A stretch of 64,000 bases of DNA, from contig JAJECK010000085.1 of NCBI GenBank assembly GCA_022822085.1, positions 55,910 to 119,909 of the forward strand. The letters are read 5' to 3'. Shown one piece after another: positions 1-9,231 of the stretch (positions are counted from its first letter, which is position 1; every line of letters begins with the position of its first letter). Made by a program: the position numbers and the translations under genes. The DNA is from Candidatus Poribacteria bacterium (GTDB taxonomy: Bacteria > Poribacteria > WGA-4E > WGA-3G). The notes under the pieces are model-generated. The model had not been told where the DNA came from. It made no database searches and worked only from the letters and a program-made list of their open reading frames with translations.

Positions 1-907
1 ATCCCGGTTCAAAGAGATACCATATACCAAGATTTCGTTTCGCTTCTTCATCAGAATTAGTCTGATCATTTACATCGTAGGTTGGATAACTAGCCATCGC
101 TAAAATCTCTGATGTATCTACTGCAAGGACAATGGCTGTTCCCTTAGCAGCATTCCAATCATCACACCCCCGCTTAAGTTCCTTCTCAGTTATATCTTGA
201 ATGATTTCATCAATTGTAAGAACAACGTTACTTCCGCCGTTCCCGAGTAAATTTGTGGAAGCTTGTTGATTGAGAGTGACGGTTGTAGCATTGCTTCCTC
301 TCCGAGAAATTGGGGTATGGATTCTATCAAGATATATGTTGTATTGATATTCAATACCTTCACCTATACCTTCATCGTTTAGGTAACCAATAACCTGAGA
401 GGCAAGTGTCTTTTTTGGATAAACACGGTTTGGTTCAATCTCAATTTTTATGCCTCTATGTCTACTTGTAATGTCTCTGATCGCATCTATCTTATCATAC
501 TCAATTCCTTTCTTGAGCCAAACATATTCAACGTATTGTCCGTTCCTTTTACGTTGGAGGGATGCGATTAATTCGGATGGTGTGGCATCTAACAGCGGAG
601 CTAACTCGTTTGCTACATCAACAGCGTTAGATTTACGGTTGAAGGTTTTTGGATCGGCAGATACAGATATTAGGTCTTGGCTAATACTTAAAAGATTACC
701 GTGTCTGTCCTGTATTTTTCCCCGTTTTACATCGTCGATTCCGCCTGAACGCCAATCTCTTCTGGATGCTAATACTGAATCAGTATCTGGTAATTGAATT
801 GTAAATAGTTTACCAATTAACACTAAAAAGCCAATTTGTAGAACTATTAGTACAAAAACGAGTCGTCTGATTGAGAGAAACGTGTTATTTTTCATTGCTG
901 ATTGCAT
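1..907 (-). CDS. ftsI: Penicillin-binding protein, FtsI/PBP2 type (N-terminal part, runs off the window)
   Basis: Septal peptidoglycan transpeptidase. Only the first ~302 codons lie in the window; the catalytic SxxK region is beyond position 1. The reading frame is open from ATG 907 (a second in-frame ATG is at 895). Residues ~14-36 form a single membrane anchor (hydrophobic FVLIVLQIGFLVLIGKLF), followed by the PBP dimerisation domain: GKIQDRHGNLLS near residue 65 and the segment NRVYPKKTLASQVIGYLNDE are typical of FtsI/SpoVD proteins. It is the third gene after rsmH and an ftsL-like gene, the usual dcw order, which supports FtsI over PBP2/MrdA. No good ribosome-binding site is visible. Confidence 0.88.
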   Translation of the reverse strand, partial: MQSAMKNNTFLSIRRLVFVLIVLQIGFLVLIGKLFTIQLPDTDSVLASRRDWRSGGIDDVKRGKIQDRHGNLLSISQDLISVSADPKTFNRKSNAVDVANELAPLLDATPSELIASLQRKRNGQYVEYVWLKKGIEYDKIDAIRDITSRHRGIKIEIEPNRVYPKKTLASQVIGYLNDEGIGEGIEYQYNIYLDRIHTPISRRGSNATTVTLNQQASTNLLGNGGSNVVLTIDEIIQDITEKELKRGCDDWNAAKGTAIVLAVDTSEILAMASYPTYDVNDQTNSDEEAKRNLGIWYLFEPG

Positions 908-934
908 CTTTCAATTTACACTAAAAACCGGTCA

Positions 935-1258
935 CTATCTATCTTGAAGATCTATAGGATCAATTGTGTGTTCAACTAAACCCAATTCCTTGTTGATTAA
1001 GCGGACTCTATCAACATCTGTTAATGCATTTTCCTGTAACAAAAGATTTAGGATTTCATCCTGTATTTTCTGTCGTTGCTTATCAAAATTTGGTTTACTA
1101 CTGAAATATACACCTTTTGCGTACGATGAAAACCAAGCACTGGCACCAAATACACAAAGTGATAATGCAAACGCAATGTAGACGAAAAACATCCCAACTT
1201 TAGTTTCAGGTTTTGGTTTTTTCTTAAAAAGAATATCATAAGTTTTCATATTTTGCAT
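935..1258 (-). CDS. ftsL: FtsL-like cell-division protein
   Basis: Small bitopic protein of 107 residues: a basic cytoplasmic tail (KKKPKPETK), one membrane segment at about residues 22-44, then a short periplasmic helical region (residues ~55-90) rich in charged residues and leucines that could form a coiled coil. FtsL sequences are poorly conserved, so the call rests on topology, size and on the position between rsmH and ftsI, where ftsL sits in most bacteria. In the divisome FtsL pairs with FtsB and activates FtsWI. ATG codons at 1258 and 1249 are both possible starts; neither has a convincing Shine-Dalgarno. Confidence 0.68.
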   Translation of the reverse strand: MQNMKTYDILFKKKPKPETKVGMFFVYIAFALSLCVFGASAWFSSYAKGVYFSSKPNFDKQRQKIQDEILNLLLQENALTDVDRVRLINKELGLVEHTIDPIDLQDR

Positions 1259-1321
1259 CTTATAAATTTATACGTTAGTTTTTATGTTTTGATACACATT
1301 TAAGTATCCAAATATATAATG

Positions 1322-2290
1322 TTATACTCTTGTTGCCACTCGTAATTTGGCACTACGTGCTCTCGGATTTGCGTCAATTTCATCTTGAGATGGAATCACT
1401 GGTTTGCTGGTAACTACATCTAACAACTTTTCATGCTTGCATATACAAACTGGTGTCTTTGGGGGGCAGATACAAGTTTTTGCCCATTGTCGGAAATGTT
1501 GTTTAACAATACGATCTTCAAGTGAATGAAAACTGATAACACAAAGATGTCCTCCAGATTTTAATACTGAGATAGCTGCGTCCAAACCTTGTGACAGATT
1601 TTGAAGTTCACTATTAACCTCGATCCGCAATGCTTGAAAAACTCTGGTAGCAGGATGAATCCTGTTATCTCTACTTTGTTTTTTTTTTGAATCCTTTGTA
1701 TATTTAACCTTGTAGGAATAGACTCTTTCAACGATTTCTGCCAATTGTGTTGTTGTGCCTATTGTGGTATTTTTCCTTACATCAACAATCTGTTGCGCTA
1801 TCTGTTTCGCATAACGTTCTTCACCGTATTCTTTGAATATTTGAATTAGTTTTTCAGATGTACTTTGGTTTACAATCTGAGATGCGGATGTTGACAGTCG
1901 CATATCCATCCGCATATCTAAAGACCCCATATTTTGAAAACTGAAACCTCTTTCTGGTGTGTCCAACTGCAATGAGGATACACCGAGATCAAGTAACACA
2001 CCATCAACTTTGCTGATACCGCAAGTATTCAATAACCTTTGTAGTTCAGCGAAATTACCATGTATCAGTCTTAGTCTATTCTTGAATGAATGTAATCTAT
2101 TCTTTGCAACTTCCAGAGCCTCCGCATCCATATCTATACCAATCAACCTTCCTGATGGATGTGACTTCTTTAATATGCAGATACTATGTCCACCTAACCC
2201 TATAGTTCCATCTACATAGAGACCGTTTGGATTTGGTTGAAGAAAAATAAGGATTTCGTTTCGTAAGACTGGTATGTGTGTTTCTGACAT
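1322..2290 (-). CDS. rsmH: 16S rRNA (cytosine-1402-N4)-methyltransferase RsmH (MraW)
   Basis: SAM-dependent enzyme that methylates N4 of C1402 in the 16S rRNA decoding centre. The 322 residues match the family length. Visible motifs: HIPVLRNE at the N-terminus, DGTIGLGGHS (SAM loop, ~28-37), GIDMDAEAL (~51), VDGVLLDLGVSSLQLD (~95-110), RVFQALRIEVN (~217) and CVISFHSLEDRIVK (~250), then the Cys-rich stretch typical of the C-terminus and the NPRARSAKLR ending. A GAGGGAG Shine-Dalgarno lies just upstream of ATG 2290. mraZ, which usually precedes rsmH, is absent; the upstream neighbour is divergent nadD. Confidence 0.96.
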   Translation of the reverse strand: MSETHIPVLRNEILIFLQPNPNGLYVDGTIGLGGHSICILKKSHPSGRLIGIDMDAEALEVAKNRLHSFKNRLRLIHGNFAELQRLLNTCGISKVDGVLLDLGVSSLQLDTPERGFSFQNMGSLDMRMDMRLSTSASQIVNQSTSEKLIQIFKEYGEERYAKQIAQQIVDVRKNTTIGTTTQLAEIVERVYSYKVKYTKDSKKKQSRDNRIHPATRVFQALRIEVNSELQNLSQGLDAAISVLKSGGHLCVISFHSLEDRIVKQHFRQWAKTCICPPKTPVCICKHEKLLDVVTSKPVIPSQDEIDANPRARSAKLRVATRV

Positions 2291-2606
2291 AAGCTCCCTC
2301 TTAACCTTATCATACCATTATAGCAAGATTCATGCCAAAAAATGTAAGTTTTTTGTATAGATTGAATAGAGATATACGAATCTATTATATGTTTTAATTA
2401 GTCAAATTACAACATCTATGTGTATTTTTTACCTCACATTGTTACCTGAAATATACCTTGAATTCAATTCAAGAGATTGCTATACTTAAAAAACGAATGC
2501 AGCAATTATAATGTATGTAATGTTCTATCATTCACTAATGATGTTCAGTCAACCGCAGTAACGTACAAGTTCAATTTTATTGGAAAGTACCCAAATTAGA
2601 AATCTG
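2291..2606. other. Divergent intergenic region rsmH/nadD
   Basis: AT-rich spacer between divergent genes. It holds the sigma-54-like site described separately, a small imperfect palindrome around 2357-2385 (ATAGATTG / CGAATCTAT), and a TATAAT at 2507-2512 that could serve nadD but has no good -35 partner. No open reading frame or RNA gene was recognised. Confidence 0.6.
2322..2337 (-). promoter_or_regulatory. Candidate sigma-54 (-24/-12) promoter for rsmH-ftsL-ftsI
   Basis: On the minus strand this reads TGGCATGAATCTTGCT. It matches the sigma-54 consensus TGGCACGRNNNTTGCW at all but one specified base and has the required GG-N10-GC spacing. It lies 32-47 bases upstream of the rsmH start, so transcription would begin near 2311. 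A TATAAT hexamer (2317-2322) overlaps its -12 end, so a sigma-70 promoter is an alternative, although no good -35 box is present. Confidence 0.42.
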
Positions 2607-3188
2607 ATGAAAATCGCAATCATGGGTGGCACATTTAACCCGATCCATTACGGACATTTGATAAGTGCTGAGCAGGTACGTGTTGGCTTAGGTTATAATA
2701 AAATATTATTTGTCCCATCGGCACGACCACCACACAAATCTCTACCTGACATGGTTTCTGCTGAACATCGTTATCAAATGGTTATGTTAGCAACTGCAGA
2801 CAATTCTTATTTTGAAGTATCTCGTATAGAATTGGAGCGTGAGGGCCCTTCATACACAATCCAGACAATCAAGACGTTGAGAAAAATGTACGGTCCATCA
2901 ACTAATCTTGCCTGGATTATTGGGGCAGATTCATTAATTGAGTATAAAATATGGAAAGATTTTGATGGAGTACTGGAGCAATGCACTATGATTGCAACTA
3001 CACGTCCGAATTACGATTTGCAACGAGTTCCTTTAGAAATTCGTAACCGGGTTAAAACCTATAAAATTACAGGTATAGATATATCCGCAACTGAAATTCG
3101 TAGACGGATACAGAGCAATGTTTCTATTCGATATCTTGTTCCGGATTCTGTGGATTCATATATCAACGAACATAAGTTATACACATGA
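2607..3188 (+). CDS. nadD: Nicotinate-nucleotide adenylyltransferase NadD
   Basis: Transfers AMP from ATP to nicotinate mononucleotide, the penultimate step of NAD synthesis. About 193 residues from the chosen ATG. The nucleotidyltransferase signature GGTFNPIHYGHL sits at the very N-terminus, SARPPHK follows at ~43, the middle carries WIIGADSL, and the C-terminal ISATEIRRRI motif matches ISSTxIR of the family. The frame is open back to TTG 2580, but NadD proteins normally start at M-K-x-A-I-M-G-G, so ATG 2607 is preferred. It heads a same-strand run with yacG, yqeK and rsfS; nadD-yqeK-rsfS is a common bacterial grouping. Confidence 0.95.
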   Translation: MKIAIMGGTFNPIHYGHLISAEQVRVGLGYNKILFVPSARPPHKSLPDMVSAEHRYQMVMLATADNSYFEVSRIELEREGPSYTIQTIKTLRKMYGPSTNLAWIIGADSLIEYKIWKDFDGVLEQCTMIATTRPNYDLQRVPLEIRNRVKTYKITGIDISATEIRRRIQSNVSIRYLVPDSVDSYINEHKLYT

Positions 3189-3209
3189 GAGAATAAATTT
3201 GGGGCAGAG

Positions 3210-3467
3210 ATGAAACTGAAATGTAGTATATGCGAATCAGATTATGAATTTGAATATAATAAAGAGAAACCATTACCAACTCATTTTCCTTTTTGTAGTA
3301 AGCGGTGTAAAACAATTGATTTAGCAAAATGGCTTAATGAGGAGTACCGTATTAGTACACCTCTAATAGAAAATGATCAACTTACTGATTTTGAGCAAAT
3401 GATCATTGAGGACTTTGATGAAGAAACACTTTCCAGAATGCTTGATAAGGAAATTAATAAAGTATAA
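3210..3467 (+). CDS. yacG: YacG-like zinc-binding protein (DNA gyrase inhibitor family)
   Basis: Small 85-residue zinc protein. The four ligands are visible as C-S-I-C (residues 5-8) and C-S-K-R-C (~29-33), and the sequence FPFCSKRCKTIDLAKWLNEE is the diagnostic YacG/DUF329 core. E. coli YacG inhibits gyrase; whether that activity holds here cannot be judged from sequence. The tail beyond residue 50 is acidic, as in other members. It starts 21 bases after nadD, probably in the same transcript. Confidence 0.9.
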   Translation: MKLKCSICESDYEFEYNKEKPLPTHFPFCSKRCKTIDLAKWLNEEYRISTPLIENDQLTDFEQMIIEDFDEETLSRMLDKEINKV

Positions 3468-3555
3468 TTTTGTGCAATCGCCATCTATCTAAGTTTATAT
3501 AGTTTGTTCAATGAAAAACGGTTTTAAATATCAGTAAATATAAGAATAAAGCAAT

Positions 3556-4203
3556 ATGTTGACAAGTAAAACACTTGCAGTAAACGAAATTATTGACACA
3601 TCGTTTTCAAAATCAGATGAACTGAGGAATCATCCGAAGTCAATTGAAATATTACATTATCTGACCAATAAACTTGATCCTGAACGGCTTCAGCATGTCA
3701 TATCAGTTCAGGAGACTGCAGTTGCATTAGCACGATACCATAATGCAGATGTTTGGAAAGTTAATTTGTCGGCACTGTTACATGACATTGCAAAATGGAT
3801 GAGTAATGAACAGCTCTATAGTGCAGTATCACGATTTGAAATAGAACTTGATCCTATTGAAAAGATCATGCCAGCATTATTACATGCGATTGTAGGTGTA
3901 AAATTATCTATTGAATTGTTTAAAGTAACTGACTTAGAAATCCTTGAAGCTATCCGATGTCATACAACTGGCAATACATCAATGGGACTAACAGCAAAAT
4001 TGATATATGTCGCTGATTTTTCAGAACCGAATCGTGAATATAAAGAGTCCGAGCAAGTCAGGAAATTAGCCGAGATTGACTTAAATCAAGCAGTTCATAC
4101 CGTAGCGCGACATAAGATTGAATTTTTACTGCAAAAAGGTGGGTTAATTCATCCAAATACAATACATACTTACAATAGTACTTTTCCGAATAAGAGTAAG
4201 TAG
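3556..4203 (+). CDS. yqeK: HD-domain protein YqeK, symmetrical Ap4A hydrolase type
   Basis: HD-superfamily phosphohydrolase of 215 residues. Members of the YqeK family cleave diadenosine tetraphosphate to 2 ADP. Metal-site residues are visible: H in RLQHVISVQETA (~53), the HD pair in ALLHDIAKW (~76), H in LLHAIVG (~115), and D in YVADFSEPNR (~155). The N-terminal ~45 residues are longer than in many YqeK proteins, so a later start is possible. It lies between yacG and rsfS, and the yqeK-rsfS pairing is widespread, which supports the family call. Confidence 0.85.
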   Translation: MLTSKTLAVNEIIDTSFSKSDELRNHPKSIEILHYLTNKLDPERLQHVISVQETAVALARYHNADVWKVNLSALLHDIAKWMSNEQLYSAVSRFEIELDPIEKIMPALLHAIVGVKLSIELFKVTDLEILEAIRCHTTGNTSMGLTAKLIYVADFSEPNREYKESEQVRKLAEIDLNQAVHTVARHKIEFLLQKGGLIHPNTIHTYNSTFPNKSK

Positions 4204-4515
4204 TTAAAATTAAACAAAGAATTTACCTCGCAAGACATTATCAAAAAAATTATGTTCGGAAATTATACCTACATTTACAACTTGTGCCAGTTAACTATGT
4301 GTTTGTATTGTATTCACATAAAATGGATTTAACATATAAACATATCGTCCGGACGGGACTAAAGAACGGACAATCCAATGAGGAGTATTTACAAAACAAA
4401 TCGTTAATGTTGAATAATGTTTAACATATAGTTATTTAGCACAACTCGTTACATTTAGTTGATAATACTCATACCCAACCTTTTTAATACTACCTTATTT
4501 CAGGAGACAAATCTC
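4204..4515. other. Intergenic region yqeK/rsfS
   Basis: AT-rich spacer. It contains a GGGACTAAAG sequence (~4354) next to GTCCGGAC (~4349), similar to sequence repeated at 19331-19469, but no full inverted repeat was seen here. The rsfS Shine-Dalgarno AGGAG (4502-4506) lies at its end. Nothing else recognised. Confidence 0.5.
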
Positions 4516-4965
4516 ATGTCAACAAATAATACATTAGAAATAGTTAAAGCTACCGCATCAGTTGCTATAAGTCGACGGGCGCAGAATCCTGTGATCCTTG
4601 ATCTTCGCGAATTGGATTGCTTCACAGATTACTTCGCCATTTTCAGTGGTATTTCAGATGTACAAGTTGAAGGTATTACTGATGCGATCTTAGAAGAACT
4701 TGAAGAGAAATGGAATCAGAAACCTTGGCACCGTGAAGGCGCACAGAAAGCAGATTGGATATTATTAGATTATGTGGATTTTGTCGTACACATTTTCTTA
4801 GATGAGAGACGTTCTTATTACAGTTTGGAAAGACTATGGGGAGAGGCTCCGCATGTTGAGTTACCCGAGATAGAAGGTATGCCTATATTGGATGAACATG
4901 AAGAGTATGATGAGGATGAAATGGTGTTGGGACTGATTACAGCAGATGGTGAAGGACAATCATGA
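4516..4965 (+). CDS. rsfS: Ribosome silencing factor RsfS (YbeB/Iojap family)
   Basis: Binds ribosomal protein L14 and blocks subunit joining when nutrients are short. About 149 residues from ATG 4516, chosen because AGGAG lies 9 bases upstream and because the family starts near here; the frame extends to 4459 without a site. Diagnostic segments: ILDLRELDCFTDYFAIFSG (~27-45), PWHREGAQKADWILLDY (~75-91) and VVHIFLDERRSYYSLERLW (~95-113). The C-terminus carries an extra acidic tail of ~35 residues (EHEEYDEDEM) not essential to the fold. Confidence 0.95.
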   Translation: MSTNNTLEIVKATASVAISRRAQNPVILDLRELDCFTDYFAIFSGISDVQVEGITDAILEELEEKWNQKPWHREGAQKADWILLDYVDFVVHIFLDERRSYYSLERLWGEAPHVELPEIEGMPILDEHEEYDEDEMVLGLITADGEGQS

Positions 4966-5013
4966 ATTGAATGTGACAACTATTGGATTGCATTTGCCCG
5001 TGGATATACATTT

Positions 5014-5748
5014 TTAATCAATATTACTTAGGAGAACTGTAACGTTGTCCGTGCCGCCATAAGCAAGTGCTCGACTGATTAAATTTTCACTTGCTGCCTC
5101 AAGTGTGGGTGCCGAAGAAATTATATTACGAGTCTCTGTATCGTCTGTAATTAGGTCATGTAACCCATCAGTACAAGCAAGGATAATATCACCTGGGGCA
5201 AGTGGATATATGTCAGAAGCTATTGATACATTTTCTGATAAGCCAATAGCTTGGGTAATTATATTCCTTTTGGCGTGCACACGACCTTCTTCAGGAGTAA
5301 TCTCACCCTTTTCTATCATCTTTTGGACTAATGAATCGTCTGTGGTGATTTGTGTCAGGATGTCATTGTGTAGAACATATAGACGACTATCACCTACATG
5401 GACATAAGCCAAGTAGCTTGGTGTAACAAAACCAGCAGTAAGAGTTGTTCCCATTCTTTGGTATTGAATAGATTCTTGTCCCATATTATAGACACGACTA
5501 TTAGCCTCAATTGCGAGTTTTTCTAATACAGTGAGCCTGTTGATTGGTGCCAGATCACTTGCAGGATTAGGTGTTTCAGATACCCATTCTTCAAAAATTT
5601 GAAGAGCAATTCGGCTTGCAATATCGCCGCGAGCATGACCACTCATGCCGTCAGCTATCGCAAATAACCGATTTTTTTCGTCAAAATAGTATGAGTCCTC
5701 GTTTCTCTCTCTAAGAGAACCGATATCTGTTTTTGCAATGAAGTTCAT
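5014..5748 (-). CDS. PP2C-family protein serine/threonine phosphatase (Stp1/PrpC type)
   Basis: Metal-dependent phosphatase of 244 residues that would reverse Ser/Thr kinase phosphorylation. The bacterial PP2C motifs are in order: RERNEDSYY (~13-21), AIADGMSGHARGD (~31-43), GTTLTAGFV (~99), YVHVGDSRLYVL (~115), ACTDGLHDLI (~191) and GGTDNVTVLL (~231). All metal-binding aspartates (NED, DG, TDG, TDN) are present, so it should be active. It has no membrane segment. No kinase partner is in the window, and it is convergent with rsfS. Confidence 0.93.
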   Translation of the reverse strand: MNFIAKTDIGSLRERNEDSYYFDEKNRLFAIADGMSGHARGDIASRIALQIFEEWVSETPNPASDLAPINRLTVLEKLAIEANSRVYNMGQESIQYQRMGTTLTAGFVTPSYLAYVHVGDSRLYVLHNDILTQITTDDSLVQKMIEKGEITPEEGRVHAKRNIITQAIGLSENVSIASDIYPLAPGDIILACTDGLHDLITDDTETRNIISSAPTLEAASENLISRALAYGGTDNVTVLLSNID

Positions 5749-5833
5749 AGTATTACTGCCCTTCCTACAATGTTAACACATATAACGATAACTATGATAA
5801 ATTGTTTCATTATGCCACAGCTGGTGACCTACT

Positions 5834-6973
5834 ATGACTATTACCCCCAAATTCAGTTATAATCTACACAGATTATCTTCCACTCCTAAACATCATTTCT
5901 ACGGATATTATGGAATTAATCCGTGGGATAAACTAAATCGAGATCATCTTGCCCTTGAAACTAATACGCATACACACCGTCCAAGACCATCTGATATTGC
6001 AAAAGTCGGGTTAATCAATCGTGAGGCTAAGATTTTTACACCTTATGCTACTACGTCTGCTTACAATCTACAACAAGGAAGTATGTTGCATTGGGTTGAT
6101 GAGGAATTCACATATAATGATTGGGAAGATAGTATGTTGGTCTCACGTGCTCTAAATCCTTCAACGCAGAAAACACGCACTATACAGGGGGCAATTGCAG
6201 CTGTATCACCTAAAAGTAAAATTGCTATAGGGTTAAATTATCAACGTATGGCACTTTGTCGTAAGGTAGTTGGTTATGCAAGCGAATTAGAACCATCCGA
6301 AATCAATAATCAACCTGAGGATGATGGATTATTTCTGCTCAATCTACAAGATGGCACCTCTAAACTTGTCCTTTCAATTGCAGATGTTATTTCCACCGCA
6401 AAGGATGATAAAGTTTTAGAAGGACGAACATGGTTTAATCACGTACTCTTCAATACAGATGGAACAAGAGTCTTATTTTTCTGTCGTGTTAGACAAGACA
6501 ACGGGTTTTATTCATCGCTTTGGACAGTTAATCCTGATGGCACAGATTTAGAAATGCAGATTCCATTCGGGTATCGTGTTTCACACTTTGATTGGAAAAC
6601 ACCAACGCAAATTTTGGTCTCATCAGATATTGTCAATGAGATGGGTTTTGTTGAATTCACCGATGGTATGCGAGATTTCAAACCCATCGGAAGAGGTGTG
6701 TTACCAAACGATGGACATGCATCTTTTTCACCTGACAGACAATGGTTGCTTTGTGATACATATCCACGAGGTGCTGAGCGTTTAGCAGAATTGATGTTAT
6801 ACAATATCGCTGAAAACAGATTAATAATACTTGGGAAATTTCACCACGATAAACAGTTTAGTGGGGATATCCGTTGTGACTTACATCCGCGCTGGTCAGC
6901 AGATGGAAAAACGATTACATTTGACTCTGTTCATGAAGATTCACGTCAGATATATTGTATAGAACTAACTTAA
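5834..6973 (+). CDS. Beta-propeller protein of TolB/PD40 type, function unknown
   Basis: 379 residues without signal peptide or membrane segment. Blade-like repeats with the PD40 pattern are visible in the second half: NTDGTRVLFFCR (~212), TVNPDGTDLEM (~231), SFSPDRQWLLCDTYP (~299) and HPRWSADGKTITFDS (~353). The overall pattern resembles oligogalacturonate-lyase-like and other intracellular propellers, but no catalytic signature was recognised. The downstream gene on the same strand is an M19 dipeptidase, 82 bases away; a joint role is possible but unproven. Confidence 0.6.
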   Translation: MTITPKFSYNLHRLSSTPKHHFYGYYGINPWDKLNRDHLALETNTHTHRPRPSDIAKVGLINREAKIFTPYATTSAYNLQQGSMLHWVDEEFTYNDWEDSMLVSRALNPSTQKTRTIQGAIAAVSPKSKIAIGLNYQRMALCRKVVGYASELEPSEINNQPEDDGLFLLNLQDGTSKLVLSIADVISTAKDDKVLEGRTWFNHVLFNTDGTRVLFFCRVRQDNGFYSSLWTVNPDGTDLEMQIPFGYRVSHFDWKTPTQILVSSDIVNEMGFVEFTDGMRDFKPIGRGVLPNDGHASFSPDRQWLLCDTYPRGAERLAELMLYNIAENRLIILGKFHHDKQFSGDIRCDLHPRWSADGKTITFDSVHEDSRQIYCIELT

Positions 6974-7055
6974 ATCCAACTGCAGATTAACAGAAAAATA
7001 TGTTGAAGTTATCCAATGAAATACTACTTTGATAATTGTAATGAGGTACATTTGA

Positions 7056-8111
7056 ATGTCTGAAACTACATCTATTCAAGACTTGCATACAAAATCTCTC
7101 GTAATTGATGCGCATAACGATGCAATCGTTGCACATATTCGTCGTGGAAACATCAGCCTTGTTGATGAAAATACAATAAACAGTAATCAACATCGAGGAA
7201 CAATATCCTATCTTCGTGGACCTGTATCACCGGAAGAGGATGCTATTGGAATCCAACTCAATATACCAAAAATGCAACAAGGTGGAATTGACGTTGCATT
7301 TTTTGCGGTTGATGTTACACGGGCTTGGAAAAATCATCTCTCTTATGCCTTAGATGCTTTAGGGTGGTTTGAGGCTGAGGTAATAACCTGCGAATCAGAT
7401 ATTTGCATCGTCCGAAATGCGTCAGATATACGTAAAGCCAAAACAGAAGGGAAAATCGGGGCAGTACTCACCATTGAAAACAGCGAAGGTGTGGAGCGAA
7501 GTTTGAATATACTTCGTTCTCTTTACAACCTTGGTGTCCGTTCTATTGGATTGACGCATAACCCCAACACCTGGGCATCGACAGGAAATGATGAAGGTGA
7601 AACCGGTGGTGGTTTAACAAAATTCGGGATTCAATTGGTTAAAGAGATGAATAGACTTGGCATACTTGTTGATGTATCACACATCAGTGAACGTGGTTTC
7701 TGGGATGTATTAGATGTTTCGGATGCACCAATAATCGCATCACATAGTAATTGCAAGACTTTATGCGATCATCCCCGAAACTTGACAAACGAACAACTTA
7801 AGGCAATTGCGGTTAATGGAGGTGTAGTAGGGATTACATTTGTCCCAGGATTCATCACGCAAGATGGTTGGCAAAATACTCCGTCTTTTGCCCAACTAAT
7901 AAATCATATAGAGTATGCGATAGATGTTGCGGGACTTGAGCATGTCTGTATTGGATCAGATTTTGACGGAGGAGGAGATCTACTAAAGGATGCTGCCGAA
8001 TTTCCAAGAATATCGGAAGGATTGAATGAACGCGGATATTCCGATGAAGCAATTCAGAAGATTATAGGTTGTAATATTTTGCGTGTTTTTGAAGCTACCT
8101 GTGGAGCATAA
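7056..8111 (+). CDS. Membrane-dipeptidase family protein (peptidase M19, renal dipeptidase-like)
   Basis: Zinc dipeptidase of the amidohydrolase fold, 351 residues as expected. Metal ligands are visible: HxD in VIDAHNDAIVA (~19-26), Glu in LTIENSEGVE (~141), His in DVSHISE (~212) and IIASHSNCK (~231), and Asp in CIGSDFDGG (~302). GLTHNPNTWA is also typical. The family hydrolyses dipeptides, including D-amino-acid-containing ones. There is no signal peptide, so it probably acts in the cytoplasm. The start has no strong ribosome-binding site, but the family begins close to this ATG. Confidence 0.92.
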   Translation: MSETTSIQDLHTKSLVIDAHNDAIVAHIRRGNISLVDENTINSNQHRGTISYLRGPVSPEEDAIGIQLNIPKMQQGGIDVAFFAVDVTRAWKNHLSYALDALGWFEAEVITCESDICIVRNASDIRKAKTEGKIGAVLTIENSEGVERSLNILRSLYNLGVRSIGLTHNPNTWASTGNDEGETGGGLTKFGIQLVKEMNRLGILVDVSHISERGFWDVLDVSDAPIIASHSNCKTLCDHPRNLTNEQLKAIAVNGGVVGITFVPGFITQDGWQNTPSFAQLINHIEYAIDVAGLEHVCIGSDFDGGGDLLKDAAEFPRISEGLNERGYSDEAIQKIIGCNILRVFEATCGA

Positions 8112-8144
8112 CATTGAATAACAGTATACCTTAAGCCTAAGAGA

Positions 8145-9140
8145 TTAACTGTCAATTTTTCTACTAATTGTTTCCCATACTTCGTCTACTGTAATCCCTT
8201 TCATACAAATATTGTCTTTACATTTATTTGTGAATTGTTTACATGGACTGCATGGAACATCATGACGAATAATAGTATGAGAATCCCCAATAGGTTGGAA
8301 TCGGTTATGGTTACCAGGTCCGAACAAAGCAATTGTAGGTGTTCCAACAGCGGCTGCAATATGCATCGGACCGGTATCGTTTGTTAAAAACATATCACAC
8401 TTTTCAATGCATGCTGCTAACTGCCGTATATGCAAATTGCCTGAAAATGCGATTGATGGATGATGCATCAGATTTTTGACTTTATGTACAAGTTCTCCTT
8501 CTTTTGGTCCACCGTAAATAATGACTTGAGCATCATATTGGGTAACGAGTCTGTCACCGATAGCAGCAAAACGTTCTGGCATCCATTCACGCAACTTCCA
8601 TCCTGCCCCAGGGAATAATCCGATCTTTAATTGAATTTCTGAAATTCCAGCTTCTTCAAATGCATAACATGCATCAGCCCGTTCGGTCTTTGAAAGGAAC
8701 ATCTCTAATTGATGATCTTCTGCTGGAATACCAGCGGCATGGAGCAGATCAAAATAGTGCTCAGTGGCATGTTTGTTACCCTGTTCAGGTACCCGCAAAG
8801 TGCACAACAGTCCCTTCCCTACCCGTTCAGACGCACCACTTAAATACATCAACAATTCTGTCCGTAACTTCCTTTGAAAATCAAAGGACAGTGCAAATTT
8901 CCGTTGACGTAAAATGCGTACAATCCGTACCATCTCTCCAGTATCTTTGTCTTTGGCGGAACGATTAAATTGGATTATTTCGTTAAGGTGGGGGTTTTGT
9001 CGCAGAACATCTGCAGACTGTTTTGCAACTAACATCGCAATATATGCGTTCGGATAATGGGTACGGATCGCACGTATTGCTGGGGTTGTCAATACAATAT
9101 CACCGAGTGAACTAAGCCGAATAAGTAAAATCTTTTCCAT
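8145..9140 (-). CDS. Glycosyltransferase family 9 (ADP-heptose:LPS heptosyltransferase-like)
   Basis: 331 residues. The N-terminus ILLIRLSSLGDIVLTTPAI is the GT9 signature, GLFPGAGWKLREWM (~172) and FLTNDTGPMHIAAAVGTP (~251) are the donor-binding C-terminal motifs, and a Cys cluster (PCSPC...KCKDNIC) precedes the end, as in RfaF/heptosyltransferase II. The enzyme would add heptose to the lipopolysaccharide core at the inner membrane. No other lipopolysaccharide gene is adjacent, so acceptor and donor remain inferred. It is transcribed convergently to the M19 gene, 33 bases away. Confidence 0.85.
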   Translation of the reverse strand: MEKILLIRLSSLGDIVLTTPAIRAIRTHYPNAYIAMLVAKQSADVLRQNPHLNEIIQFNRSAKDKDTGEMVRIVRILRQRKFALSFDFQRKLRTELLMYLSGASERVGKGLLCTLRVPEQGNKHATEHYFDLLHAAGIPAEDHQLEMFLSKTERADACYAFEEAGISEIQLKIGLFPGAGWKLREWMPERFAAIGDRLVTQYDAQVIIYGGPKEGELVHKVKNLMHHPSIAFSGNLHIRQLAACIEKCDMFLTNDTGPMHIAAAVGTPTIALFGPGNHNRFQPIGDSHTIIRHDVPCSPCKQFTNKCKDNICMKGITVDEVWETISRKIDS

Positions 9141-9231
9141 ATATCATACCTCCATTGTATTTATGATTGAAACCACAAATAACGCTACAAGTAATCATGA
9201 AATGTTTTACTGATTATTGTTTCATATACAA

